From Fratercula arctica (taxonomy: Eukaryota > Chordata > Aves > Charadriiformes > Alcidae), in contig CANTUZ010000004.1 in assembly GCA_947846985.1 (NCBI GenBank), forward strand, positions 48,035,672 through 48,099,671: a stretch of 64,000 nt of DNA. Reading direction: 5' to 3'. Positions 12,961-25,100 of the stretch are shown here, in pieces. Under the pieces are notes generated by a model, which was not told the origin of the DNA, made no database searches, and worked only from the letters and a program-made list of their open reading frames with translations. Both the position numbers and the translations under genes were made by a program. The stretch's first letter is position 1. Each line of letters starts with the position of its first letter.

Positions 12961-15900
12961 TGGCTGTTCTGCTGCCTCACTCACACTTTGAAGCTTCACC
13001 AGAGATTTCTGGGCTTCAGGGAATCTTCCCAAAATGAGCATTGCTGAATTTCATCCTGTTTCTGGATCTCATGAATCAGCTTTTTTCCTACAGTTCTCAA
13101 GTGTGCGTTCGTTCAGATAGGGTCACACGGAAGGTGGGAGCCCAATCACTGCACGTTGCAGCTGGAACGGAGACTGCTGTAACATCACTCCCCCACTGTG
13201 CAGCCCTGGGGATGGGAAGGAGTAATTTTGCTCTACATGAGTTTCCATGTTTATGACATTTCCTCACCACCACCAAGACTTCTGCTATGTGGTGTTGTTA
13301 ACGTTACCTCATTCCGAACAAAAGTGAGACCGGTTCCAGTGGATCTAAAACAGCATGTCAAAATGCGTGCAGTTATTTATTTCAGTCTTGCTCCTCGCCA
13401 GATCATCTTTTTCATAGGCTCAGCATGGTGGTGTTCGTTATCCTGATATCTTCCCCCCAGAATGATTTTTTCTGGTTTTGGTAGGTTACTCCGCAGGTTT
13501 GCGATTTGGCAGGATAAAAACCGGAGAAGCGTCTTCAAAGATCAAACAGATTCAGAGCAATTCTGCTTACATCAAAAGCTTGGCAGCATGTCAAGAGGTG
13601 TTGAGAACCCCAGTCAGTCCTTGTGTGTAGGCAGGAGGAGCGCACATAGGCTGACATACTGTAACATGAGGCAGGAGGCAAGGGAGGATATACTGCTCTT
13701 TGTACATCAAGCTGAGGAGGATTAAGATATAATTGACAGAACATCACCACCTAAATGTCTTAACCACTTTTAAGATACTTGGCAGTTAACAACAGGCAGG
13801 AATCCTACATCTCTGACCACAGCTTTTCTTTCTTCTCCGTTACTCAATACATTTTTCTAATTCTGCTAAGGGATTTACTAAGTTCTCTGTCAAAGAGCAT
13901 CCAAGACTTCATTTGTAGCACTGCTGATATTTATGTGAAGAACTGTACAAGTGCCAGAAGATAATCGATTCAGTATTTTGACTGAAAGGAGACAATCTGT
14001 CATATGCAAGCCATCATATATAATGGGTATATTTGGATTCCCTGCATTGGGTTTGCCAAGACTGTAAAAATGTATTTGTAAAACACAGCGCATGGATTAC
14101 TTGTCTCCTGTAGGGGACACAGGCTGCGGGCCAGCCTCGGCGGAGCCTGGATGGTACGTTCGCACTCACGGCACTGCACGAGAGTCCATGTTTCCTGAGT
14201 GTGACTGTGTTTCAGGCTGCTTCCCTGTGGTTTGGCCTGGGAGCTGGCTGGAGCCCTCAGGAAAGCCTCCGGGTTTCCAGCGATGGAGAGGGGATGAGAG
14301 GGAGGTGGGAAGGGGCAGTCAGCTGGAGTGAGCTGCCAAAGTAAGAGCATGGCGTGCTGCTGCCCTGAAAGTTTTCTTTTCTCCTCGAAGTGACAGCTGC
14401 ACATACCTTCAGGGAAAACTGTGCTGAAGTAACCACAAGGAGAAGGGAAAAATCTGTCAGGGGTGAGGGGGGACAAACCCATATGGCACTGCTGCCTCTC
14501 TGCTTAAGGGACAGCGGCAAACAAGATTGGAGCATGTGTTGGCATAAAATACCCTGTACTGAAGAGAGAGGATGATTTTCCAAAATAGCGGAAACTGGGG
14601 TGAGGATGGGGTTAAACACACGTTCTTCTCTCTCAAAGACTGCACAGAGGTTTAGGCACTGAGCACTGTTTAAGCACAACCTAACTTATAAAACAACCGT
14701 ACTCTGCAGCTTTACTGTTTGTACATTTGCGGGGGACGGACATGCTCATTTATAGGCTGAGATAAGTTTTTCCTCTCTGCTGCAAAGATTGCAGCAAGAA
14801 ATTTCCTCTCTTTTGCTCATGAGACCTTTTTCTTACGGGTTTTAGGAGTTGGACATTTGGAAGGATTCATTCCTTCCTTTTTTTTTTTAACACTACTGCA
14901 GAGCAGTTCCTTATTGAAGTGAACTTTCTCCCAGCCTTCACCTGACCTATTTCTGAATATCAAACTTCACACGCTTCAGTGCACTTCAGCTAGGAGCTGA
15001 GAAGCTCTTAATCAAGAGCTCAAATCCAGCTGCTGTATGGGGCTGCACCACCTGTAGAGTACAGAAGTAGCCTTGGAAGAGCCACACTGCTGCACTGTCA
15101 CCCATAGGTGCCCAAAGTCCCTTAGGTGGACGTCCCCCCTGGTGTGATGCGCTGCTGTAAAAGGGTGCTCTGTGCTGAGCTGAGCACTTGTGCAGTAGAG
15201 GTCAGGCTATTACTGGAGGCAGAAAAAGCTTCACATCTGGGCACTGCAGAGGTGTGAGGCCACCAGCACAGCCCAGGTTGCGCAAAGAGGCTCAGGGCAC
15301 TCCCCTGCTCCCTCAGCCCTCATGGAGACCATGTAGGTGGCCGTGTCACAGTGGCAATGTGGCAATTTGAGGTGGGGGCTGCTGGAGAGATGAGGGTTTC
15401 ACCTTTTGGTGATTTCTATTTCTCCTAGCAGTACAGGGTACGAAGACCTTGATGCTGCTCTGTAGTAGTGGTACAGACAACTGGAGTGACAAGGGACAAA
15501 GCGGTGTGTTGTCAATACAGGTAGATGGGTGGTCTTAATTAAAAAAAAAAAAAAAAACCACAAAACAAAACACAAACAGCTTTTCAATTCCCTATTGCTT
15601 TCTCCAGCCGCAGCTTTGCATTCAGTATCCATTGAGGGCTCGTTTGACCCCAGACCTGCTGGATTTCCTGGTTTTGTATGGAAGCTGAAAGGCAAATTAG
15701 TGGCCCTAATTCCACTGCTTGTGCTCTGTGTGACTGATCATATAAGTCTTCCCCCACCTCCTAGGTTTAATTAGCTGTAATTTTGATTTATACCATTATT
15801 TGCATAGAAGGTACAACAGATCAGCTCCTCCTAGGGAGCAGCAACCTGTAAACATAAGCAAAGAGGCTTTTGTCAGCTATTAATGGAAACATTGATTAAT

Positions 15901-16118
15901 CTCCCATTGCTTTGGTAGCCTGCCGAAAAACTCATAAAGCAGCAAACTAAATTGTTTATTAAACTGGCCAGGCTGTAAGTGCCGGGATGTGGATGCCAAA
16001 TGTATGTTGAATGTGTTTCAGCTGCATGGTGCCTCCAGCAGGAGACGCAAACTCTTGTTATCGTACTGCAGCACTGTAGGAGACCTTCTTAACATCTTCC
16101 CTTTCCTTTCCTTTGCAG

Positions 16119-16199
16119 ATGACACCAGCTCAGGAAAGGATAGCCAGGTACCTGAAGGCTCCAATGGAGAATATGAAGATCATACTGGGAAGCAATGGG
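16119..16199 (+). CDS. FGFRL1: FGFRL1 exon encoding the acidic linker between Ig1 and Ig2
   Basis: This is an 81-base exon. It is preceded by a strong polypyrimidine tract made of CTTTC units and TTTGCAG, and followed by GTAAGG. It begins in phase 1: the first two bases complete an Asp codon started in the upstream exon. It encodes residues 1-27 of the partial protein, starting DDTSSGKD and ending KQW, with acidic residues at 1, 2, 8, 13, 18, 20 and 21. The equivalent human segment is similar in length and also lies between Ig1 and Ig2, matching the acid-box position of classical FGF receptors. An in-frame ATG at the exon edge should not be taken as a translation start. Too short to identify alone; identity depends on its junction giving the expected W-A-R-P sequence with the next exon. 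Confidence 0.9.
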
Positions 16200-19100
16200 G
16201 TAAGGAGCAGTGTATGTTTGTTGGTTTTCCTGGGTTCTTGGTTCAGTGCTGTTCACGCGGCACATTTCTCAGTTGCGGAAGGAAAGGAAAGGCAGAACGA
16301 CTGGAATGAGTTCTCCCTACAGATGGTCAAATAATAAACAGAGCGTTAGCTGAACATTTCGGTGTGAATGGATCCCATCCAAGGGTCCTTCTGTGAAATG
16401 CAGCCCGTGGTCCGCTGTAGGGCCCCCTGCCATGTACCTCAGCATGGTTCTCCCTTGCATTTGTTTTTCTGGGCAGTGACTTTCTTTTGCATGTGCAGTT
16501 ATTATAGCTTTCATAGACTGTCTATAAAAGGCATATTGACTTTTACAGCAATATTTCCAAAAGCCTTCAGTGCCAATGTAACACTGCTCCCACTGAGGGC
16601 AAATGGGAGGTCTGACTTCACTTCAGGAGAATTAGCATTAGGCCAAAGCTGAGTATTTTTTAAAATTACCCTCTCTTTTAGACACCTGCATGAACTGCTC
16701 CAAGACCTGGCATGGTCAAGCATAGGATTTTGATGCTGTTGCAAAGCTTTGGGCAACTCCTAAAATCTCACTTGGAACAGGTTCTGAATCACCGCAAAAC
16801 TTGCAGGTCCAAAGTTTGGTCCGAGCACTCCCTGAAGGTCAGTAAGTTGTCAGGCTGATGCCAAACAGCTTTTGGCCATTACCAACACGAGTGCAATGTG
16901 AGTTTATGACCTCGAAGGATGAAGCACAGCATTTCCATTTTGCTCTTGCAGTACATCCCTCCTTTTAATTTTATAGTACAGAGATGGCTTTGTACCACAT
17001 TCATGGCCAGGGAGTAACCTCATAGCAATGATAGGGGTGGAACGTGTCAAACTTTCACCATATGAGTCTCCACTACTTGAGCAGAGGCCGGTTTTCTTCA
17101 GGAGCTGGCAAATAAGGGATGTGGTGTGCTGTGGTGTAGTCCAGTCAACACCTAGAGGAGGCAGTGCCATAGTAGCTTTGAATTACAGATTCATCTGAGC
17201 CTGAGCTTGATCTGGGAGAGGAGGGCAACCTCCACTCGTTCTGGAAAAGGCTGACAATGTTTTAAAGCTAGAGAAAGGGTGGCTTTGATAAACTTCAGGT
17301 CAGGAGGGATTCAGCAGGTAGCAAGAAAAGCTGCCTCTCTCCACTCTTCTTTACCCTGGTGGACATAGGAGTAGACATTGAATGCCACGGCAGATGTGCT
17401 TCTGGTGGATCAATGCAACAATAATATTATAAAGAAATATGTAAGCACTACTAAAATTATTAGGCACTGACAATCTCGTATCGAATTGTATCTTACTCTG
17501 TTCTTCCCTGGCCCAGTCCTTCATTGTGCTACAGAGTGTTCCTGCACCTCTGCTTTTTCCCCTTTCCCTCCCTCCTATCTCCTCTCCCCAAGCAGGGAAA
17601 CGGCTGTGGCAGGCCACACACCCACCCAAGCCCTTTCCATCCAGTAGTGTTCACCAGCAAAGTGTTGGCGTGAGCTGGTGCACAGGGAGGTGATTCTGTG
17701 AGGTCTCTGGAGGATCTGCAGGTCTCTGGAGGATAATGGGTGAAGGAGCAGTTTGTGTTTGCAGAGTCCTGGGCCCTAGAGAAGTGGGAGAGGGGAAGCA
17801 TGGTAAAAAACCCCTCCACCTTGCTTTCCAGCTACCATTGTGGAGTGGTATCACTAGGGAGAGGTCCTGCCCCCATCAAGAGCAGGTAGCTGATCTTGGG
17901 AAAGATAGATACCCCTAAACCATGTCTTCCCACAACTGGGTGAGCTCTTATCCAAAAGACTTTAAAGTATTTCAATACTTAGTCATATCGTGACACTTTT
18001 TTGTGTAAGTATCAGGAAAGATTGAAGAGGTACTGACCATCGCAATGTAGAGGTAATTGTGATGGATCGCAGCAGACTACATTTTTTAGCTACCTACCTC
18101 AGTTTGTATAAGCAACATCTGACAGGAACCTCTGGGACTAATCCATATACCTCGAGGTGTCCCAGAGGAAGAGGAGACTGCTGAATTCCTTCCCAGGTCT
18201 TTGTGCCGACAGCCTTCTGTTTCATTTAATTTTCACTAGCTTGAATAAATCTTCACGGTAAACAGCATTTCAGCAAGGAGCCCATACACAACACTGTCTC
18301 TTTGTCCCCATCCACTTGTGTTTTCCCTTGCTCTTGTGTGTGGCATAATTTATACTGTACAAATGTGCTGTTCATGTTTGTGAAGCAAACGCCAAGTGAT
18401 GTGGAGGAGAACAAGCATGTGAAGTATAAATAACACAGAGGCACTTTGTAATGGCCTTCACTGGCACTCCAACAAGCAAAACTTCTGTAATGGTACAGAT
18501 TTGGGGACAGACGTTTACTAGCACCAACTCAAAAGAGTTTTTCTGCCTCTCTCTCACACTGCTGCTTCTCCCTGTTTCTCCTTTGTGCTTGCTGGGTCTC
18601 TTTTTCTCTCTTATGTGTGTGTCTCTCTTTCTCCTTTTTTGTTAACCGGCTTTTCTAAACTTGTCCAATTCAAGCTTTTGTCAAGGAAATATTCAGGACT
18701 GTATAAATGGGATCTGGTTTCAGCATATTGCGCACAGCCTGGAGTAGCTTTTGAGACCACATAATCACTTAACCTTCTTTAAACAGAAGAAGAAAGAAAG
18801 ACAGAAAGAGCCAAAGAAGTTTAGCTTTACCTGTAGACTGGAATGTATCTGGGCAACAATGTACGAGGAGTGAATGCAAAACTCCAGAGAGATTCATGGG
18901 AGTCACAGTGGGAGGAAAACCAGAAACGTTATAGGCCTGATTTTTGGGGAGGAAAGAGAGTTTCTGTCGTGCAGTGCCCTTACTGAGCAGGGACACCACC
19001 AAGTCCTTCTGAAATATTGCTGTGGAAGTAGGGAAGAGGTAAGGGAAGGCAAGAGCTTAGCCTCACTCAGTTGACTCTTCCTCCGCATGGGCAGTGTGAC

Positions 19101-22100
19101 TGTCCTGTCTCCAGCCTGCTCTCTCATATGGTAGTCCCAGCCCAAGAATCCGGTGAGGATCTACCCCTACCTGGACCCGCAGTTCAGAGTAAATTACTGC
19201 TGTGTTAGAGGATAACTGTTTAGACCCATTTCACAGCTTGTTCTTAACCTCTCCATGCACCTTGCAGACATTCATTGCATTTCCACAATGACAGCCCTTA
19301 TCAGCACGTCTCCCTCGGCTCAGACTTAAACGTCAGCATGTCATTGCTCACAATGTGCAGCTATGATGGGGTTAATTATCTCTCTGGGAGGGTGATTGTT
19401 TTCGCTGGGAGGGGGCCTCCTCTTGCAGCAGACCCTCAAGGGAATACCCAGCAATTTATGCACCAGGACCTGTGGAGTGGGTTAGTATGTCACACTTGCT
19501 GCTCAGCTGTCACGGCAAGGACTTTCAGTGCTGGAGTTGCTCCGGTTCATTAGATTACACATGAAAGCCTCTGTACGGAGAGTAAAGCATTTCTGAGCAA
19601 GAGTTTGAAATAACATGAAATGGCTGGGACCCAAAATGACAGCCAAGGGGGCAAGGGGAGACTGCGGAGGCAGATGGTTTCCCCTACAGAAAAGGACTCT
19701 GAAGAGAGGGGTATGCCAAAGGGTGTCTTCTTCCGAAAGGAAGGGATGTTGGGCAAGGCTGCAGGGGGGTGAGGACTAAGGGATATGTTCGCAGACCTCA
19801 GAGGGCAATAGCTGCAGTTCCCCAGTGCTTGGAGAGAAGAAGCTGCAGAGCAGCTTCCTCCATCCAGCAAAGCTCTGCCATAGTGCACATCCCAGAGCTT
19901 CTGTCCCTCAGCCCCGGGCAGCAGGCCTGGCTCTGTAGTAGGGAGTCCCACTGTGCCACCCTGTAGCAAACTTCCCTGATACCTGAAGCACAAGCTTCTC
20001 AGCTTGCTTTGGTGTCTCAAGTGCTACTGAGGTTGTGGCTCTCCAGTTGCCAGTGGTGAAGGCCAGTGGCTGACAGGCGTAATTCAACCCAGCGTGCCAC
20101 AGAGCAGGCCACTCATTGCCTAGTTCTCTTATTTCCCAAGAAAAAGACCAGGGAGAATTTGCCAGGGAGTGTGAAAATTCAGGGTGACTGCCCTTTATGG
20201 CTGAAGAGTAAGATTATGGTAAGCAAGAAACAGGGTTCAAAAGCATGGAGAGAAACGCGTTGTGGAGGCGCTGAATAGACTCAGAGGAGAAACTGTCTTT
20301 GTCAAAATAAAGAAAAAAGAAGACAGGTGAATTTGGCAGCAGTATTTTGGATGTAGGAGGAGAGTGCCAAGTGGGAGTCAGAAGTGGTGTTAATCTCAGC
20401 AGGAGATTGCAGTTAGAAGTGCCCCTGGAATGTCATTGCATAATTAAAGTAACTCTGGGAAATCTGTAATTCCTTTTGAATTCTGCACTGCAGGATACTA
20501 TTAGACAAGCTTTTGCCTTGCAACCGATCACATTCTGTTGTTTCAACTGTTTTAAAAGTTTTTGCAAAGATAATTTTCTTTCTATTGATTAGGTAGACCA
20601 ACTCACGACTTTATAGGAAGACTCTCTGCAATGTCAGTAAAGCTACTAGGGTGTAAAGGTGCCACCTCTTTTCCCTCTGGAACTGTGACATAATCTGAAT
20701 TAAAGTTAGGTGCAGTTGAGGGTATAAGTTTCAGATTTTGCCAGCTGCGGACCTTGCATTTCTCTAGTGTTCTTGTCACTGCCATTAGAAATATTGGTGA
20801 TTTCCTTGCTAAGACCCATGATTCTGTCCATCAGCATTTGTTGCTTCAGCTTCTCCATTTGTGGGATGGACTGGCATGGGTTATCTTCTAATAACAAACT
20901 CAGGGATTTTTTATTGGGTCTTTCCTTTTGGTTGTGTGCTTCTTTGTGCCTTTCAGCATGAATGCTTCATAAATTAACGTTGAATGAATTGCATACGTTT
21001 CAGTTCAGATTAACGTACAAAAGTCTGGCACATTTCTAAGACTTTGCTACACATTGAAAAGATGTTGACTCTTCTTAAGTCCCATTAAAGACAGTGAGAA
21101 CTAAGGGTCAGAACACCTCCAGAACATGAAGTTTCAAATGACTAGCGAAAGATTGAAAAAATAGTCAGCCTGGCAGGAATCTGAGGTTTTTCCTTAGGTC
21201 TTGGCTAAGGGCTTGCACTTGTGGCATGGAATATGGTAGTGATTATAATGTGATTATGGGACTGCATTTTGCCTTCGTCTGCAAATAGTGTGATTTTGAT
21301 ATTATTTTGTGAGATGATCTGATGCAGTTGCCTTATGGACACTGAGAAATTCCAGGGCTGTGCTATGCTGAAGGCTAATGCGGTACCCATTGCAGTCCAC
21401 TAGACATTGAAATGCATCAGGCTGGATAGTGCCTCCTTTCTAAGGAAATTAGTTTGAGCTGATATGAGATCGATAGACTGGTATGTATGGGGCTGCTGGG
21501 TGCCTCTCAAGCAAATCTGGCCATAACACTTGACAGTAGTATCTTCCTTTGCATGCCTTTTGCTCACCACAGTCAATTTTTCATGCCTTTTGCAGCCCGA
21601 CCCAGGTTCACGCAGCCTGCCAAGATGAGACGGAGAGTGATCGCCCGTCCTGTCGGCAGTTCCATCCGCCTGAAGTGCGTGGCCAGCGGGAACCCACGGC
21701 CTGACATCACGTGGCTGAAGGACAATAAGCCCCTCACGCCCCAAGAGATTGGGGAGAACAAGAAGAAGAAGTGGACGCTGAACCTGAAGAACCTGAAGCC
21801 AGAAGACAGTGGGAAATACACCTGCCGAGTGTTTAACAAAGTTGGAGAAATCAATGCAACATACAAAGTTGAAGTAATCCGTAAGTGCATCATCTGGGGT
21901 GGAAAGTCAGGGAGGGAGCTTTGAGAAGGAGACTGGCTGCGGAAAAAGAGTGGAGCGTGATGGCAAGTGTGCAGTGCTGATATAGCTGGACACAGAAATG
22001 GGAAAGTGTTAAAAACATCAGAGACAGAGAAAACATTATTAGAACTCTAGAATAAACCTAACGCCTGGGTAAGACAGAGTAGCAATAATACAATTTAGTA

Positions 22101-25100
22101 GCTGAAATTAGGAGAGATACTTGGGAAACAGTCTTCTCTAAGGGCACCTGCATGGTAAAAGTTCACCATTGCCCAGTTCAATGTTATACTACCAACAGAG
22201 TCAATTCCAGGACAGACTGAGAACTAACTGAGAAAGCCCTTTCATGTACCATAGAGGAGGAGTGGAAACATTTAGGGTGTCCCAGATTACGCTATCAGAG
22301 TGGGAATAGGGTCAAACCAATCAATTGAAAATTTAGTCTAGATAGCTGTAATAGGAGGCCCACTTCATTAGAGAAGTATCCTAAGGGAATTAGCAGAAAT
22401 CTTATGACTAGAGTGATTAGCTGGACAAAGCTTTAGGACCAGATTTTAAAAAACATTTGGACATCTGAAGGTTCAGGTGGGTACAACCGAGATGATAGTA
22501 AAAAAAAATAAATCCCAGGGTCCTGTCTGTATCTTTAGATGCCTACATAGCTTTAAAGATTCAGCCCTTAGAAGATGAGCTGCGGGGGATTACCCTGCAT
22601 TTTGGTGACATAGAGTAAATTACTTTTCTTGCTATCTAGCTGCGCTGATTCTTGGTCTCTAATCTCGTTTCCCATATTATTACTGAAGATAATTATACTC
22701 AAACCCTACCTACATCTACCAGAGAAGAGCTCTTATTCTTAAATCATTGTGCTTTGTCTATGACGCCATCATAAATTGTCATGGAAATGATTACAGAGCA
22801 GCCAACTCACGAAAGTGGAGAAGATGAGCTGAATGGAGGGAAGATTGAATAGCTTTCATTAATGAGGAAGCGGGGGCATGGAGGGCTATTTCCAGCCACA
22901 TGGAAAGCATGTCGTTTGTCTGTCTGTGCATGCATTTTAGCATGAGAAAGTTTATCCCAGTGTGAAAGATTGTTCTTAAAGGTAAAGATCTGTTCTCTGA
23001 TAAGTCCTTTCTCTAGAATCACAGGAATTAAAAGCACATGTGGGGAGCTCTGTTGGGCTCTGAAGGCACAAACCTGCTGGACATCTGGGATTGATAAAGA
23101 TGCAGCTGTGTGGAGACAGTAAAAACATGTGTTTACACTAAAACCAGGAGCAGAGACAGGGAAATGAATCAAGCCCCATCCTAATGGCAGCTGTGGCATT
23201 TTCACTTCATCAAAACCAGACAGCACCAGGAACAAACCCCTTTCTGTGTCCCTGTTTATCTTGGTTTTTATCAACTTAAAGATGTATGTAACCTTTGTTT
23301 TCATTAGCTTTTGCTGGCTAGGAGTGAAAACAGTAACCAAAGCTGGAACCAGAGTCAAGGAGATAAGGGCATTAAGCAGTTTTCAGACGTCTTTCTATTT
23401 TTAACATAATTCTGTGGAGCATTTCAGGTTTTATTCAATTTCCTCCTTTTTTTTATTTCCCCTGAGCCTCCACTCCTAAGTCCTGCTTATCTGAGTCTTA
23501 CTCTCCCCAGCTGTGATTCCCGCTTGTAGTCCCAACGCAAAGCCCGTGGAGACCACTGTGGTATTTTTGTTCCCCAGGCACATCTTTAGAGCCCTCATCA
23601 TTGAAAGTATCCTGAGTTTTTGAAAGAGGGTCCACTGTTCCTTCCTCTCACCCCAAAGCCAGTGCTGGTGGAAGCTGTTTTGTTACATGCTCAGTTCTAC
23701 AGTGTTTGCCATCAAATGCAGTTGATGATTGCCAGCAGTTACCACCCACTGTGATACCATAATTTATCTCTGTGCCTAGGATAGAGGTTTGCAGTACCTC
23801 CTTTTCTGGAAACTGTGACTGATTTCTCTGATGCTAGCACTAAAAAACCCCCAAACATTCCTCAGAATGAGGGATATATTTTTCCTTTGACTTTATGTGG
23901 TGTTGACACACCATAAGGTTTATGATCATGCTGGAAAGGATGGTCTTGTGAACCTCTTGTGTTTGGTTTCCTTTCCTACCGTCTTGTTTCCTTCATCAGC
24001 TGAGACTTGAGGAAAAAATTTGTGGGAAAGGAAAGATTTTGTTACTGTCTAGAAAAGCAAAAGCCTTCTTAAGCTCTTCCTCCACAAAAATTTGCTCCAT
24101 AGTGAGTGTGGGGATGATTAGACTGAAGAAAGAAATAATAAAAGCAGGGAGGTAAGGATGAAGTGAAGATCTTCCTCAGTGGTGGTGCCTGTGGTCTCAG
24201 CTCCCCCAGTAGTGGATGACATGGCATGGGATGGCTTCTAGCAGAGTTTGGCCCCCATGGGCAGCTGCCAGGCCCAGCAACAGAGATGACAGACGTCCTG
24301 AAGGACCCCCAGACGAAAGATGAGACAATATCCACAGCCTGCCATTAGTCCATGAAAGAAAAGGCCTTTTCCCATCCAATTTTGTCTGTCCTTAGGGAAC
24401 ATTTGAGAAGACCAAAAGGAGAAAGAATATGTCTTACCCCTCCCCTCACTGTCCCCAAACTGGGAATAGCCACAGTGGTTCTGGTGTAGACTCTCAATAG
24501 ATATGTAATTGTAAATAATCTGGTAAAAAACTGAGGTTGTGTCTGAGTATACATAAGGTTCTGTCATATTCACCTGCAAATTGCACCCTACCAGACACAG
24601 TGGTGAGACACAGCATCACAGAATGACGGAACGGCTGAGGTTGAAAGGGACCTCTGGAGGTCATCTGGTCCAACCCCCCCCTGCTCAATCAGTGTCACCT
24701 AGACCTGGTTGCCCAGGACCATGTCCAGACAGCTTTTGAATATCAGCAAGGATGGAGATGCCACAATCTCTCTGTGCAACCTGTGCCAGTGCTCAGTCAC
24801 CCTCACAACAGAAGACTGTTTTCTGATGTTTAGAAGGACCCTCCTGTGTTTCAGTTTGTGCCCATTGCCTCTGGTCCTGTCACTGGGCACCACTGAAGAA
24901 AACCTAGCTTCATCTTCTTTACACCGTCCCTTCAGATATTTATAAACATTGATAAGACATCATCAGGGTCAATATCAAGTGAGCATTTACAGTGAAATAA
25001 TCCACTTTGTTTGTGTTCAGACCTATACTATCACTCAAATTTAATTCTGAAATGGGTTTTGGCCTTTTATCTAGTATCAGGCCATTTATCTTCCTCAGGT

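Larger units (their letters stand above)
1..16118 (+). other. FGFRL1: FGFRL1 intron upstream of the acidic-linker exon (3' part), no exon seen
   Basis: No sequence resembling the signal peptide or the Ig1 domain (whose hallmark is a Cys-Lys-Ala-Thr-Asn run near its end) was found here, so the preceding exon lies before base 1. The stretch is A+T-rich with stop codons in all frames. It holds one clear CR1 (7284-7945), a SINE-like fossil (about 12840-12960), a short hairpin (7014-7048), a 23-base T run (9075-9097) and a 17-base A run (15541-15557). Two parts read like possible conserved regulatory DNA: 10600-10900 and 15765-15985. The rest shows nothing I can name. Confidence 0.75.

Noticed and set aside
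14000..14679. Overlapping long frames on both strands
   Set aside because: Mutually overlapping frames in a locally G+C-richer patch; no domain, no splice signals, no consistent coding bias.
16113..16334. An ATG frame overlapping the FGFRL1 linker exon
   Set aside because: It is in a different frame from the receptor, includes the exon borders and intron, and resembles no protein. The correct phase-1 reading gives the FGFRL1 linker.
22430..22620. TTTAGATGCCTACATAGCTTTAAAGATTCAGCCC, possibly an old repeat
   Set aside because: It resembles a common but unnamed reptile/bird sequence texture; I could not assign a family or edges.
22807..23358. A 183-codon antisense frame inside the FGFRL1 intron
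   Set aside because: Length is notable but composition is not protein-like, no splice signals or homology were recognised, and frames of this size occur by chance in intronic DNA.
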